Positions 53,930-62,334 of a stretch of 64,000 bases of DNA are shown piece after piece (the stretch's first letter is position 1; each line of letters starts with the position of its first letter). The notes below the pieces were generated by a model. The model made no database searches, was not told the DNA's origin, and was given only the letters and a program-made list of their open reading frames with translations. The DNA lies in assembly GCA_002240395.1 (NCBI GenBank), contig CP016836.1, forward strand, positions 967,001 to 1,031,000, given 5' to 3'. The stretch comes from Xanthomonas citri pv. mangiferaeindicae. Lineage in GTDB: Bacteria > Pseudomonadota > Gammaproteobacteria > Xanthomonadales > Xanthomonadaceae. The translations under genes and the position numbers were made by a program.

Positions 53930-56900
53930 ATGCTTGAGTCGATGATCCGCTTGGCCATCCGCCATCGCTGGCTGGTCCTGCTGGCCACACTCGCGCTGAT
54001 CGCCGCCGGCGTCTGGAGTTTTCTGCGATTGCCGATCGACGCCACGCCCGACATCACCAACGTGCAGGTGCAGGTCACCACCGCCGCACCCGGCTACGCG
54101 CCGCTGGAGACCGAGCAACGCATCACTTTCCCGATCGAGACCGCACTGGCCGGTCTGCCGCGGCTGGACCACACCCGCTCGCTGTCGGCCTACGGCCTGT
54201 CGCAGGTGACCGTTGTGTTCGAGGACGGCACGGACCTGTACTTCGCACGTCAGCAGGTGGCCGAACGGCTGCAACAGGTGCGCGGCCAGGTGCCCGACGG
54301 CATCGAGCCCACGCTCGGCCCCGCAGCCACGGGTCTTGGCGAGATCTTCATGTACACCGTCGAGGCCGAGGCCGGCGCGCGCAAGCCGGACGGCAGCGCC
54401 TACACCGCGACCGACCTGCGCACGCTGCAGGACTGGGTGATCCGCCCACAGTTGCGCACCGTGCCTGGGATCACCGAGGTCGACACCGTCGGCGGCTTCG
54501 AACGCCAGATCCACGTCACACCCGACCCGGCGCGGCTGGTCGCACTCGACGTGCACTTCGAGGACATCGTCGCCGCGATCGAAGCCAACACCCGCAATGT
54601 CGGCGCCGGCTACATCGAGCGCAACGGCCAGCAGTTGCTGGTGCGCGTGCCCGGACAGGTCGCCGACATCGAGGCGATCGGCAACATCGTGCTGGTCCGG
54701 CGCGACGGCGTGCCGCTGCGCGTGCGCGATGTCGCCGAGGTCGGCGAAGGCCGCGAACTGCGCACGGGCGCTGCGACCAAGGACGGCGGTGAGGTCGTAC
54801 TGGGCACAGTGTTCATGCTGGTCGGCGAGAACAGCCGCACCGTCGCACGCGCCGCGGCCGCGCGGCTGGAGGCCGCCAACGCCAGCCTGCCGGCCGGCGT
54901 GCACGCGACCGCCGTGTACGACCGCACGGCCCTGGTCGACCGCACCGTGCGCACCGTCGCCCGCAACCTGATCGAAGGCGCGCTGCTGGTGATCGTGGTG
55001 CTGTTCCTGCTGCTGGGCAACGCACGTGCCGCCCTGCTCACCGCGCTGGTGATTCCGTTGACGATGCTGTTCACCGTCATCGGTATGCGCCAGGGCGGGG
55101 TCTCGGGCAACCTGATGAGTCTGGGCGCGCTCGACTTCGGACTGATCGTCGACGGCGCGGTGATCATCGTCGAGAACTGCCTGCGCCGCTTCGGCCAGGC
55201 CCAGCAGCGGCTGGGCCGGTTGCTCGACACCGACGAGCGTCATGCGCTCGCGGCCAGCGCCACCGCCGAGGTCATCCGTCCCAGTCTGTTCGGCCTGGGC
55301 ATCATCGCCGCGGTCTACGTGCCGGTGTTCGCGCTCGACGGCGTCGAAGGCAAGATGTTCCACCCGATGGCGATCACCGTGGTGCTGGCGCTGACCGGCG
55401 CGATGCTGTTGTCGCTGACCTTCGTGCCGGCATCGATCGCATTGCTGTTGCGCGGCCGTGTGGCCGAGCACGAGAACCGCGCGATGCGCGCCGCGCGTCG
55501 CGGCTACGCGCCGCTGCTCGACGCCGCCCTGCGCCACGGCCGCTGGCTGGTCGCCGGCGCCGCGGTGCTGGTGCTGGGCTGCGGCTGGCTGTCCACCCGC
55601 CTGGGCAGCGAGTTCGTGCCGAGCCTGGATGAGGGCGACATCGCGCTGCATGCGATGCGCATCCCCGGCACCGGTATCGAGCAGTCGGTGGCGATGCAGC
55701 GCGCGCTCGAACGGCGCCTGCTGCAGGCGCCCGAGGTCGCGCACGTGTTCTCGCGCATCGGCACCGCCGAAGTCGCCAACGACCCGATGCCGCCCTCGGT
55801 CGCCGACACCTTCGTCATCCTGCATCCGCGTAGCGACTGGTCACAGCCGCGCAAACCGCGCGCCACGCTGGTGGCCGAGATCGAAGCGCTGGCGCAAGCG
55901 ATGCCCGGCAGCAACTACGAGTTCACCCAGCCGATCCAGATGCGCTTCAACGAGTTGATCTCCGGCGTGCGCAGCGACGTGGCGGTGCGCATCCAGGGCG
56001 ACGACCTCGACGTGCTGCAACGCCTGGCCGGTCAGGTCGAGACCGTGCTGCGCAGCATCGACGGCGCCGCCGACGTGCGCACCGAGGCCGTCGACGGCCT
56101 GCCGCTGCTGGAGATCGCCCCCGACCCGCGCGCGATGGCCCGCTACGGCCTCAACCCCGGCGACGTGCAACGCGTGGTCGCCGCCGCGATCGGTGGCCAG
56201 ACCGCCGGGCAGTTGTTCGAAGGCGACCGCCGCTTCGACATCGTCGTGCGTCTGCCCGAGGACCGGCGTACCGACCCGGCTGCGCTCGCCGACCTGCCGA
56301 TTCCGCTCGGTACGGCGCCCTCGCCAGACGAGGCCGGCCGTGACGAGGCCTGGGCCTCGGGCGCACCCCGCACCGTGCCGCTGCGCGAAGTCGCCGACAT
56401 CCAGACCCGGCTGGCCCCGAACCAGATCACCCGCGAGAACGGCAAGCGCCGCATCGTGGTCACCGCCAACGTGCGCGGCCGCGACCTCGGCGGCTTCGTC
56501 GAAGACCTGCAGGCACAGGTGCGCGCGCGCGTGCCCCTGCCGACCGGCACCTGGATCGACTACGGCGGCACCTTCGAGCAACTGGTCTCGGCCAGCCAGC
56601 GCCTGCGCCTGGTGGTGCCGGCGACGCTGGCCGCGATTCTGGTCCTGCTGTTCCTGGCGTTCGGCTCACTGCGCGATGCGCTGGTGGTGTTCAGCGGCGT
56701 GCCGCTGGCACTGACCGGCGGCGTGCTCGCGCTGGCGGTGCGCGGCATCCCGCTGTCGATCTCCGCCGGCGTGGGTTTCATCGCGCTGTCGGGCGTGGCG
56801 GTCCTCAACGGCCTGGTGCTGGTGGGCTTCATCCGCCGCCTGCGCGCCGACGGCCTGCCGCTCGCGACCGCGATCCGCGACGGCGCCCTGACCCGCCTGC

Positions 56901-57109
56901 GCCCGGTGCTGATGACCGCCCTCGTCGCCTCGCTCGGCTTCGTGCCGATGGCCTTCAACGTCGGCGCCGGCGCGGAAGTGCAGCGCCCGCTGGCCACCGT
57001 CGTCATCGGCGGCATCGTCTCCTCGACCCTGCTGACGCTGCTGGTACTGCCCGTGCTGTACCGCTGGGCGCATCGACGCGAGCACCGAACCGCGGAGACG
57101 GGTGTGTGA
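53930..57109 (+). CDS. czcA: Heavy-metal RND efflux pump, CzcA type
   Basis: A 1059-residue inner-membrane proton antiporter from ATG 53930 (MLESMIRLAIRHRWLVLLA), preceded by GGAGG. Helix 4 is LGALDFGLIVDGAVIIVEN; Asp402, Asp408 and Glu415 fall at exactly the numbers known for CzcA of Cupriavidus metallidurans, which marks the Zn/Co/Cd-exporting class rather than the monovalent copper/silver class. Pore-domain pseudo-repeats, TAAPGYAPLETEQRITFPIE and a C-terminal FVPMAFNVGAGAEVQRPLAT are typical. It ends the operon about 119 bp after czcB. Confidence 0.94.
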   Translation: MLESMIRLAIRHRWLVLLATLALIAAGVWSFLRLPIDATPDITNVQVQVTTAAPGYAPLETEQRITFPIETALAGLPRLDHTRSLSAYGLSQVTVVFEDGTDLYFARQQVAERLQQVRGQVPDGIEPTLGPAATGLGEIFMYTVEAEAGARKPDGSAYTATDLRTLQDWVIRPQLRTVPGITEVDTVGGFERQIHVTPDPARLVALDVHFEDIVAAIEANTRNVGAGYIERNGQQLLVRVPGQVADIEAIGNIVLVRRDGVPLRVRDVAEVGEGRELRTGAATKDGGEVVLGTVFMLVGENSRTVARAAAARLEAANASLPAGVHATAVYDRTALVDRTVRTVARNLIEGALLVIVVLFLLLGNARAALLTALVIPLTMLFTVIGMRQGGVSGNLMSLGALDFGLIVDGAVIIVENCLRRFGQAQQRLGRLLDTDERHALAASATAEVIRPSLFGLGIIAAVYVPVFALDGVEGKMFHPMAITVVLALTGAMLLSLTFVPASIALLLRGRVAEHENRAMRAARRGYAPLLDAALRHGRWLVAGAAVLVLGCGWLSTRLGSEFVPSLDEGDIALHAMRIPGTGIEQSVAMQRALERRLLQAPEVAHVFSRIGTAEVANDPMPPSVADTFVILHPRSDWSQPRKPRATLVAEIEALAQAMPGSNYEFTQPIQMRFNELISGVRSDVAVRIQGDDLDVLQRLAGQVETVLRSIDGAADVRTEAVDGLPLLEIAPDPRAMARYGLNPGDVQRVVAAAIGGQTAGQLFEGDRRFDIVVRLPEDRRTDPAALADLPIPLGTAPSPDEAGRDEAWASGAPRTVPLREVADIQTRLAPNQITRENGKRRIVVTANVRGRDLGGFVEDLQAQVRARVPLPTGTWIDYGGTFEQLVSASQRLRLVVPATLAAILVLLFLAFGSLRDALVVFSGVPLALTGGVLALAVRGIPLSISAGVGFIALSGVAVLNGLVLVGFIRRLRADGLPLATAIRDGALTRLRPVLMTALVASLGFVPMAFNVGAGAEVQRPLATVVIGGIVSSTLLTLLVLPVLYRWAHRREHRTAETGV

Positions 57110-57114
57110 TCGGA

Positions 57115-57148
57115 ACCCGCGCCGATGCAAGGTCGCATCGGCGCGGGT
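57115..57148. terminator. Strong hairpin after czcA, probable transcript end
   Basis: Perfect 14-bp stem ACCCGCGCCGATGC / GCATCGGCGCGGGT with loop AAGGTC, five bases after the czcA stop. No T-run follows, so it may be a terminator aided by other factors or an mRNA-protecting hairpin. Confidence 0.55.
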
Positions 57149-57254
57149 CGGCCACAGCCGGGCAGCACCAGCCCAATCGACAGCATGCTGCCTGGCGTTC
57201 GCCGTCGAGGTTGACTAGAGTCTGCAGATCAACCGCGCGTTCCAGCATTCCGAC

Positions 57255-57284
57255 ATGGCAGCAGGCCCGTCCACAGATCGCTAA
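57255..57284 (+). CDS. Candidate 9-codon leader peptide of the CmlA/FloR-like gene
   Basis: ATG 57255 to TAA 57282-57284 encodes MAAGPSTDR. It lies 105 bp before the exporter gene and is followed directly by two alternative hairpins. The integron gene cmlA is known for a nine-residue leader and inducible translational attenuation; the same length and position here is suggestive. No clear Shine-Dalgarno is visible, so chance is possible. Confidence 0.35.
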   Translation: MAAGPSTDR

Positions 57285-57360
57285 GCCGCAGCGACGTGTT
57301 CCACCAGTCGTTGCGGCGGTCTTTCCTCGATCTCGAATCACCGAGCAGGCAGACCGCCGC
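57285..57360 (+). promoter_or_regulatory. Two mutually exclusive hairpins upstream of the CmlA/FloR-like gene
   Basis: Hairpin 1: GCCGCAGCGAC (57285-57295) with GTCGTTGCGGC (57307-57317, one G-U). Hairpin 2: GCGGCGGTCT (57313-57322) with AGACCGCCGC (57351-57360), perfect. They share 57313-57317 and cannot coexist. The left arm of hairpin 1 starts directly after the leader stop codon. Confidence 0.45.
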
Positions 57361-57389
57361 CAGATTCCACTCTGCGCGGGTGCTTTGCC

Positions 57390-58604
57390 ATGTCCGAAAC
57401 CAAATCCCCCAACTGGGCCTACTCCCTGCCATCGACATTGCTGTTGATGGTCCCCTTCGATCTGCTCGCCTCGCTGGCGATGGATGTCTATCTGCCGGTG
57501 GTGCCGCAGATGCCGGCCGCGCTGGCCACCACGCCGACGATCGTCCAACTCACGCTCAGCGCCTACATGCTGATCCTCGGCCTGGGCCAGCTCATCTTCG
57601 GCCCGCTCTCGGACCGGATCGGGCGACGCCCCGTCGTGCTGGGCGGTGCAGGGGTCTTTGCGCTGGCCTCCTTGCTGCTGGCCATCACCAGCAGTGGCGG
57701 CCAGTTCCTCGTGCTGCGCGTGATCCAGGCCCTGGGCGCCTCCGCCGCGCTCGTCGGCACGTTCGCCACAGTGCGCGACGTGTATGCCGACAGACCCGAG
57801 AGCACGACGATCTACGGGTTGTTCAGCGCGATCCTGGCGTTCGTGCCCGCGTTGGGCCCGATTCTGGGCGCAGTGGTGGCGCTGGCCTTGGGCTGGCGGG
57901 CGATCTTCGTCCTGCTCGGCGCGATGGCGGTTCTCGCACTGGTGCGCGCCTGGCCGCGCTGGCATGAAACCCGCCCCAGGGCGGCATCGAAGCAAGGCCC
58001 GCGCCTTGCATCCATCCTGCGTAACGGGGCCTTCTGGGTCTATACGATCGGCTTTGGCACCGCGATGGGCAGCTTCTTCGTGTTCTTCTCCATCGCGCCG
58101 CGGGTCCTGATCGACGGCGCAGGCTGGGGCCAGATGGCCTTCAGTCTGGCCTTCGCCTCGGCGGCACTGGCGATGATCCTCACCACGCGCGTCATCCCGC
58201 ACTGCGTCAAGCGATGGGGGATCCAGGGCTGCTTTGTGCGGGGAAGCTGCACCCTGGCCGCGGGCGCGATGGTGCTGGCCGCACTGTCTGCATGCACTGC
58301 GCCCAGCTTCGTCACCTTCGTCATGCCGATGTGGTTCATGTGCGTGGGCATCGTGCTGGTCGTGGCCGTCACCGCGAATGGCGCCCTTGGCGACTTCGCG
58401 GATGCGGCCGGCACCGCCGTCGCGCTGTACTACGCCATCCAGAGCCTGATCGTCAGCGGCGTGGGGACCCTGTCGGTGCTGATGTTCAATGGCGCGACGC
58501 CCTGGCCGCTGGTGGCGTACGGCCTGGTCATGCCCACGGTCAGCCTCGCCGGCTTCGCAGTCCTGCGGCGGACATCGGCCTTGAGACCGCGTCCGAGAGA
58601 CTGA
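57390..58604 (+). CDS. CmlA/FloR-like MFS drug exporter
   Basis: A 404-residue, twelve-helix major facilitator. The start MSETKSPNWAYSLPSTLLLM, continuing VPFDLLASLAMDVYLPVVPQ, matches the characteristic N-terminus of CmlA/FloR chloramphenicol-florfenicol exporters, as do LGQLIFGPLSDRIGRRPVVL (motif A), TFATVRDVYADRPESTTIYG and MGSFFVFFSIAPRVLIDG. General Bcr/CflA membership is certain; chloramphenicol export is likely but unproven. Chromosomal context next to czc genes and no transposase nearby suggest an intrinsic gene. Confidence 0.88.
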   Translation: MSETKSPNWAYSLPSTLLLMVPFDLLASLAMDVYLPVVPQMPAALATTPTIVQLTLSAYMLILGLGQLIFGPLSDRIGRRPVVLGGAGVFALASLLLAITSSGGQFLVLRVIQALGASAALVGTFATVRDVYADRPESTTIYGLFSAILAFVPALGPILGAVVALALGWRAIFVLLGAMAVLALVRAWPRWHETRPRAASKQGPRLASILRNGAFWVYTIGFGTAMGSFFVFFSIAPRVLIDGAGWGQMAFSLAFASAALAMILTTRVIPHCVKRWGIQGCFVRGSCTLAAGAMVLAALSACTAPSFVTFVMPMWFMCVGIVLVVAVTANGALGDFADAAGTAVALYYAIQSLIVSGVGTLSVLMFNGATPWPLVAYGLVMPTVSLAGFAVLRRTSALRPRPRD

Positions 58605-58638
58605 ATGTGACGCGTTTGGCGAACTACGACGTCTGGGT

Positions 58639-58708
58639 TAGGGGACGCCCCTAGCTCCCGTGCCACGCACGCCTCTGGACAATGGTGCACGCGCCCTGAT
58701 GGGCGCGT
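58639..58708 (+). terminator. Two hairpins between the exporter and the HrpK-like gene
   Basis: TAGGGG-ACG-CCCCTA (58639-58653) and ACGCGCCC-TGAT-GGGCGCGT (58689-58708). Neither has a clear T-run. They may end the exporter transcript or structure the leader of the next gene, whose ATG is 28 bp further with AGGGAG before it. Confidence 0.4.
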
Positions 58709-58735
58709 TGCCCATTCCTGCCAGGGAGCGAACCG

Positions 58736-61700
58736 ATGGCGATCGATGGTATCAACGCAGCCCGCGTCTCCGACGCCTCCAGCGTCCCCGCCGACTACAC
58801 CTCGCCCAGTCGCGCCGAACTCACCGAACTGGCGAAAGCGCTGCACGATGTCGGCGAGCGCAGCGGCAAGAAGGATGATTACGACCGCCGCCTGCAGGCG
58901 CTGGCGTCCGAATTCCTGCCCACGCTCAGCCAGGAGGACCGCGGGCGCTTTCTGGGCGCGATCCTGGACCGCGACAAGGGCGCGCTGAAATCCTGGCTGC
59001 AGAGCGATCGTCTCGACAAGCTGGTCGACGACGGCCGGCTCAGCGAGAACGACCGGCAGCGGGTGGTCGATGCCGTCGAGCGCGGCTATGCCGACCAGCA
59101 TGTGGAGCCGGACAAGGCGTCGGAGTTCATCGACACCGCCAAGGTGGACAAGGCGAGCGACCGGCCATCGGACGCACCGAGCAAGGACGACCTCGTCGAC
59201 CTGCACAAGTCGCTGCACGACGTCGGCGAACGCCGCGCCCGCAAGGACGACTACGACAAGCGCCTCGCCGCGCTGGCCAGCGACGACCGGTTCCTCAGTG
59301 GACTGGACGACAACGACCGCGGCCGGTTCATGGGCGTGGTGTTCGAGCGCGACAAGGGCGCGCTCGATTCCTGGCTGCAAAGCGACCGCCTCGACAAGCT
59401 GGTCGACCAGGGCCGCATCGACGACAGCGATCGCAAACGCGTCGTCGACAGTGTCGAACGCGGCTATGCCGACGGCCACATCGACGAGAGCCGCGCATCG
59501 GAATTCATCGATACCGGCAAGGTCGACGAACGCACACGCACACCGCCAGCCGGCGACGACAAGGACAAAGACAAGGACAAGGCCGCGCCGAAGTCTGTCA
59601 CCGAGGACGGCTACAAGGTGGCCGGCGCCAAAGAGGACGTGGTCTACGACGACATCAAGCAGGTGTCCTACCCCGGCGAGTTCGACGACGGCTGGCTGCG
59701 CGTGGATACCAAGGGTGGCGACAAGCTGGCGGTCGGCCCCTCGGACGCCCCCGACCTGCATGCGCTGGCCGAGCGCAAGTATCTCGACGACGGCCAGGGC
59801 ACCGTGGACCAGACCCGCGAGAACGCGCGCCTGCCCGCCACCAAGGACACCGACCTGTTCGCCATGAAGACCGACGTCGAGCAGGATGGCGAAAAGCTCA
59901 GCGTCGGCGAGGCGGCGATGAAGCTGACGATCGACGAAATCAAGGGACGCAGCGACCTCTACGACGGCAGTGCCCAAGCCCAGTTCCTGCGCCTGGTCGA
60001 GGCCCGCAGCGCGGTCACCAACGGACGCCCAATCCATCCGGTCTACGAGGACCGCATTAGCGGTGCGTTCAAGAGCACCCGGACCCGCACCGAAAACCTC
60101 GTCCGGCTCGAGCAGGCGGACATGCAGGAAATCTTCGACGAGCGCGCCGTCAACCGCGAACTCGATTCGGCGATGCGCAACGAACAGGTCGCCGAGCTCT
60201 ACCAATCCAAGCTCTCCGAGGCGGTCGGCAAGGTGCCCGAAGGCGAGCGCAACAAGCTGGCCGACCGCCTGGAGAAAGTGGTCGGCAGCGCCGATTACGT
60301 AAAGGAAGCCAACCAGCTCGACGCGAGCGAACGCCCGCTGGCCAAAGCCGACGTCGAGGACGCGCTCTCGCAACTGGCACTGATCGACCCCGAACGCGCC
60401 GGCGAAGCCGGCCAGACCTTCGCGCTCAACGCGCTGGCGGGCGAAATCGACACCGTCTTCGCCGATCCCGAGCTCGTGACGTCGGAGGCACGCGTCGACG
60501 CCGTGGATGCGGGCCTGGGCGCGATCAAGAACGGCATCGACAAGGCCAAATTGCCCTTCGACATGGCCGACAAGCTCGACAGCGTGCTGAAGGCCGACGA
60601 CACCGTCAAACAGGACTTCTCCAAGCTGCTCGACGGCATGCGCAACGGCGGGCACGACGACATCGACCAGGTCTTCTCCGACACCATGTTCGCCAGCGAC
60701 AAGCGCGCCCAGGCCGATATGCGCAGCCTGGTCGGCGAGCTGTCCTCGAACGGCCTGCTGCCCGCGATCACCGGCGCCATCGGCATGACCCAGACGATCC
60801 GCTCACTGGTGAGCGACGGCCTGGGCGAAACGCCCGAGGAGATCCTCGGCACCGTCGGCGGCGTGCTGGGCATGGCCGCATCGCTCGAAAGCGGGCCCAC
60901 CCTGCTCAAGAATGTGGCGTCGACCCTCGACGGCTCGGCGACCGATCTGCTCGGCATGCGCAGCGAAGACACCAAGCGCCTGGGCCTGGACAGCGTCCAC
61001 ACCAACCAGGCCACCCGCGCCTACCGCGATGCGGTCGCCGACGCACCGCACGGCCCAGGCAAACTCGCCGTCCCCGACCAGGACAAGATCGCCGACGGCC
61101 TCAAGGACCGACTGGGCGATGCCAGCGACAGCAAGTTCGACCGGCGCGTGGACGCGACGATGAAGGTCGCCTCCAAGCTCAACGGCCACGCCACCGGTAT
61201 GCTCGGTGTCGTCACCGGCGGCATGGGCCTTGGCGACGCCGACTCCGATGCCGACCGCGCCGCCGGCGTGCTCGGCGTCATCTCCGGCTCGGCCGATGCG
61301 CTCACCGGCATCGTCGGCGAACTGACCAAGGACGGCCAGCTACGCCCCGGCGTGAACCGGTTCCTGGCCGCCGCCGGTGGCGAAGGCGCCGCCGTGGCCG
61401 GCCAGCGCATCGCCGGCGCGATCGCGCGCGGCGCAGGCCCGGTGGGCTTCGTGCTCACCGCCGTCTCCGAGCTGGTCTCGGTATTCACCGGCAACGCCAA
61501 GGCCAAGAAGACCGCCAACGAACAGCACGACTGGTTCAACGCACTGGCCGACGACGGCGTCATGCAGTCGGACTGGAACGTCAAGTACGACTACGCACGC
61601 ACCACGCTGGGCGAGTTCGACAACCTGCACAACGACCACGTCAAGAACGCCCGGGCACTCAAGAGCGCCGATTGGGGCGGCCGTCAGGCACCGGAAGACC

Positions 61701-61915
61701 GCAGCATCTTCGACTTCCACCGCGACGAGTTCGCGCACTTCAAGCAGGAGTGGGAGAAGAACCGTGGCGCCCCGACCTACGTCACCTTCCTCGACCCCGA
61801 CAAGCGCAAGGCGGACTTCAAGCGCGAAGCCGACGCCATGGACGAGGTGAAGGCCTACATGAAGGAGCACCCGACCTATCATCCAGGGCATAACGATTGG
61901 GTGCTGGAGCCGTAG
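58736..61915 (+). CDS. Large HrpK/HrpF-like protein (type III translocator-like), 1059 residues
   Basis: No signal peptide; very hydrophilic with Ser/Asp-rich start MAIDGINAARVSDASSVPAD. Two tandem repeats of about 110 residues (about 26-138 and 150-262) share LHDVGER..KDDYD, DKGAL.SWLQSDRLDKLVD and VERGYAD. A spacer DDKDKDKDKAAP follows. Residues about 440-560 (HPVYEDRISGAFKSTRTRTE, NLVRLEQADMQEIFDER) resemble, from memory, the HrpK domain of Pseudomonas type III translocators. Gly/Ala-rich hydrophobic stretches lie toward the C-terminus (for example AAGVLGVISGSADALTGIVG and GPVGFVLTAVSELVSVFTG). It may be secreted and membrane-active. No type III genes are in this window; family call is moderate. 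Confidence 0.55.
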   Translation: MAIDGINAARVSDASSVPADYTSPSRAELTELAKALHDVGERSGKKDDYDRRLQALASEFLPTLSQEDRGRFLGAILDRDKGALKSWLQSDRLDKLVDDGRLSENDRQRVVDAVERGYADQHVEPDKASEFIDTAKVDKASDRPSDAPSKDDLVDLHKSLHDVGERRARKDDYDKRLAALASDDRFLSGLDDNDRGRFMGVVFERDKGALDSWLQSDRLDKLVDQGRIDDSDRKRVVDSVERGYADGHIDESRASEFIDTGKVDERTRTPPAGDDKDKDKDKAAPKSVTEDGYKVAGAKEDVVYDDIKQVSYPGEFDDGWLRVDTKGGDKLAVGPSDAPDLHALAERKYLDDGQGTVDQTRENARLPATKDTDLFAMKTDVEQDGEKLSVGEAAMKLTIDEIKGRSDLYDGSAQAQFLRLVEARSAVTNGRPIHPVYEDRISGAFKSTRTRTENLVRLEQADMQEIFDERAVNRELDSAMRNEQVAELYQSKLSEAVGKVPEGERNKLADRLEKVVGSADYVKEANQLDASERPLAKADVEDALSQLALIDPERAGEAGQTFALNALAGEIDTVFADPELVTSEARVDAVDAGLGAIKNGIDKAKLPFDMADKLDSVLKADDTVKQDFSKLLDGMRNGGHDDIDQVFSDTMFASDKRAQADMRSLVGELSSNGLLPAITGAIGMTQTIRSLVSDGLGETPEEILGTVGGVLGMAASLESGPTLLKNVASTLDGSATDLLGMRSEDTKRLGLDSVHTNQATRAYRDAVADAPHGPGKLAVPDQDKIADGLKDRLGDASDSKFDRRVDATMKVASKLNGHATGMLGVVTGGMGLGDADSDADRAAGVLGVISGSADALTGIVGELTKDGQLRPGVNRFLAAAGGEGAAVAGQRIAGAIARGAGPVGFVLTAVSELVSVFTGNAKAKKTANEQHDWFNALADDGVMQSDWNVKYDYARTTLGEFDNLHNDHVKNARALKSADWGGRQAPEDRSIFDFHRDEFAHFKQEWEKNRGAPTYVTFLDPDKRKADFKREADAMDEVKAYMKEHPTYHPGHNDWVLEP

Positions 61916-62058
61916 GATTACGTGTTGACAAGGAGTACACGGCCAGCTTAAAGCAATAATTTGCTCAGATTCCAGGGCGCTCGAATTAGCACCAAATTTA
62001 ATAATTAAATTAAACCATGTTAATTTATCAAAATCCACCACCCCAATGCTTAATTCAT
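61916..62058. other. AT-rich tail region between convergent genes
   Basis: Markedly AT-rich DNA compared with the rest of the window (for example AATTAGCACCAAATTTAATA), continuing into the immunity-like gene. No gene seen. It fits recently acquired DNA at the 3' end of an RHS locus. Confidence 0.6.
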
Positions 62059-62334
62059 CTATTTTAAAAGGAAGTGTTTTATAATAAAAAACATTAATGA
62101 GTATAATAAGCCATTCAAGGCCACAGAAATTACCGGGACAAGGAATCCCCCGCCCTGAGACCCAAGCAAAAGCAAAGAACTTGGCCAAGCTACAACTACG
62201 AACTCCTCAACGAACCCAATACGCATCAAACGTGAAAGGCTCTGGGGCGATAAATATTGCGCTGAAATAATGGTGCACGGCATCAGCATTCCAAATAACA
62301 ATCCGACCACCGCAGCTTTGAGATCAGAAGTCAA
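62059..62334 (-). CDS. Small membrane protein, candidate immunity to the RHS toxin
   Basis: A 91-residue protein starting at TTG 62334, whose bases overlap the RHS stop as TTGA; GGGAGG lies just upstream. It has about three helices: AAVVGLLFGMLMPCTIISAQ, FVVVAWPSSLLLLGSQGGGF and VISVALNGLLYSLMFFIIKH. No family recognised. Position directly after an RHS toxin tip, translational coupling and AT-rich composition are typical of immunity genes; a membrane location would suit protection from a toxin acting in the envelope. Confidence 0.65.
   Translation of the reverse strand: MTSDLKAAVVGLLFGMLMPCTIISAQYLSPQSLSRLMRIGFVEEFVVVAWPSSLLLLGSQGGGFLVPVISVALNGLLYSLMFFIIKHFLLK

Noticed and set aside
53759..55825. 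A 688-codon minus-strand frame opposite czcA
   Set aside because: Shadow of the RND pump gene, which has catalytic residues at the expected positions.
58430..60655. A 741-codon minus-strand frame opposite the HrpK-like gene
   Set aside because: Antisense to a gene with proper start, ribosome site and repeats; its Val/Leu/Asp pattern mirrors the repeats of the real gene.
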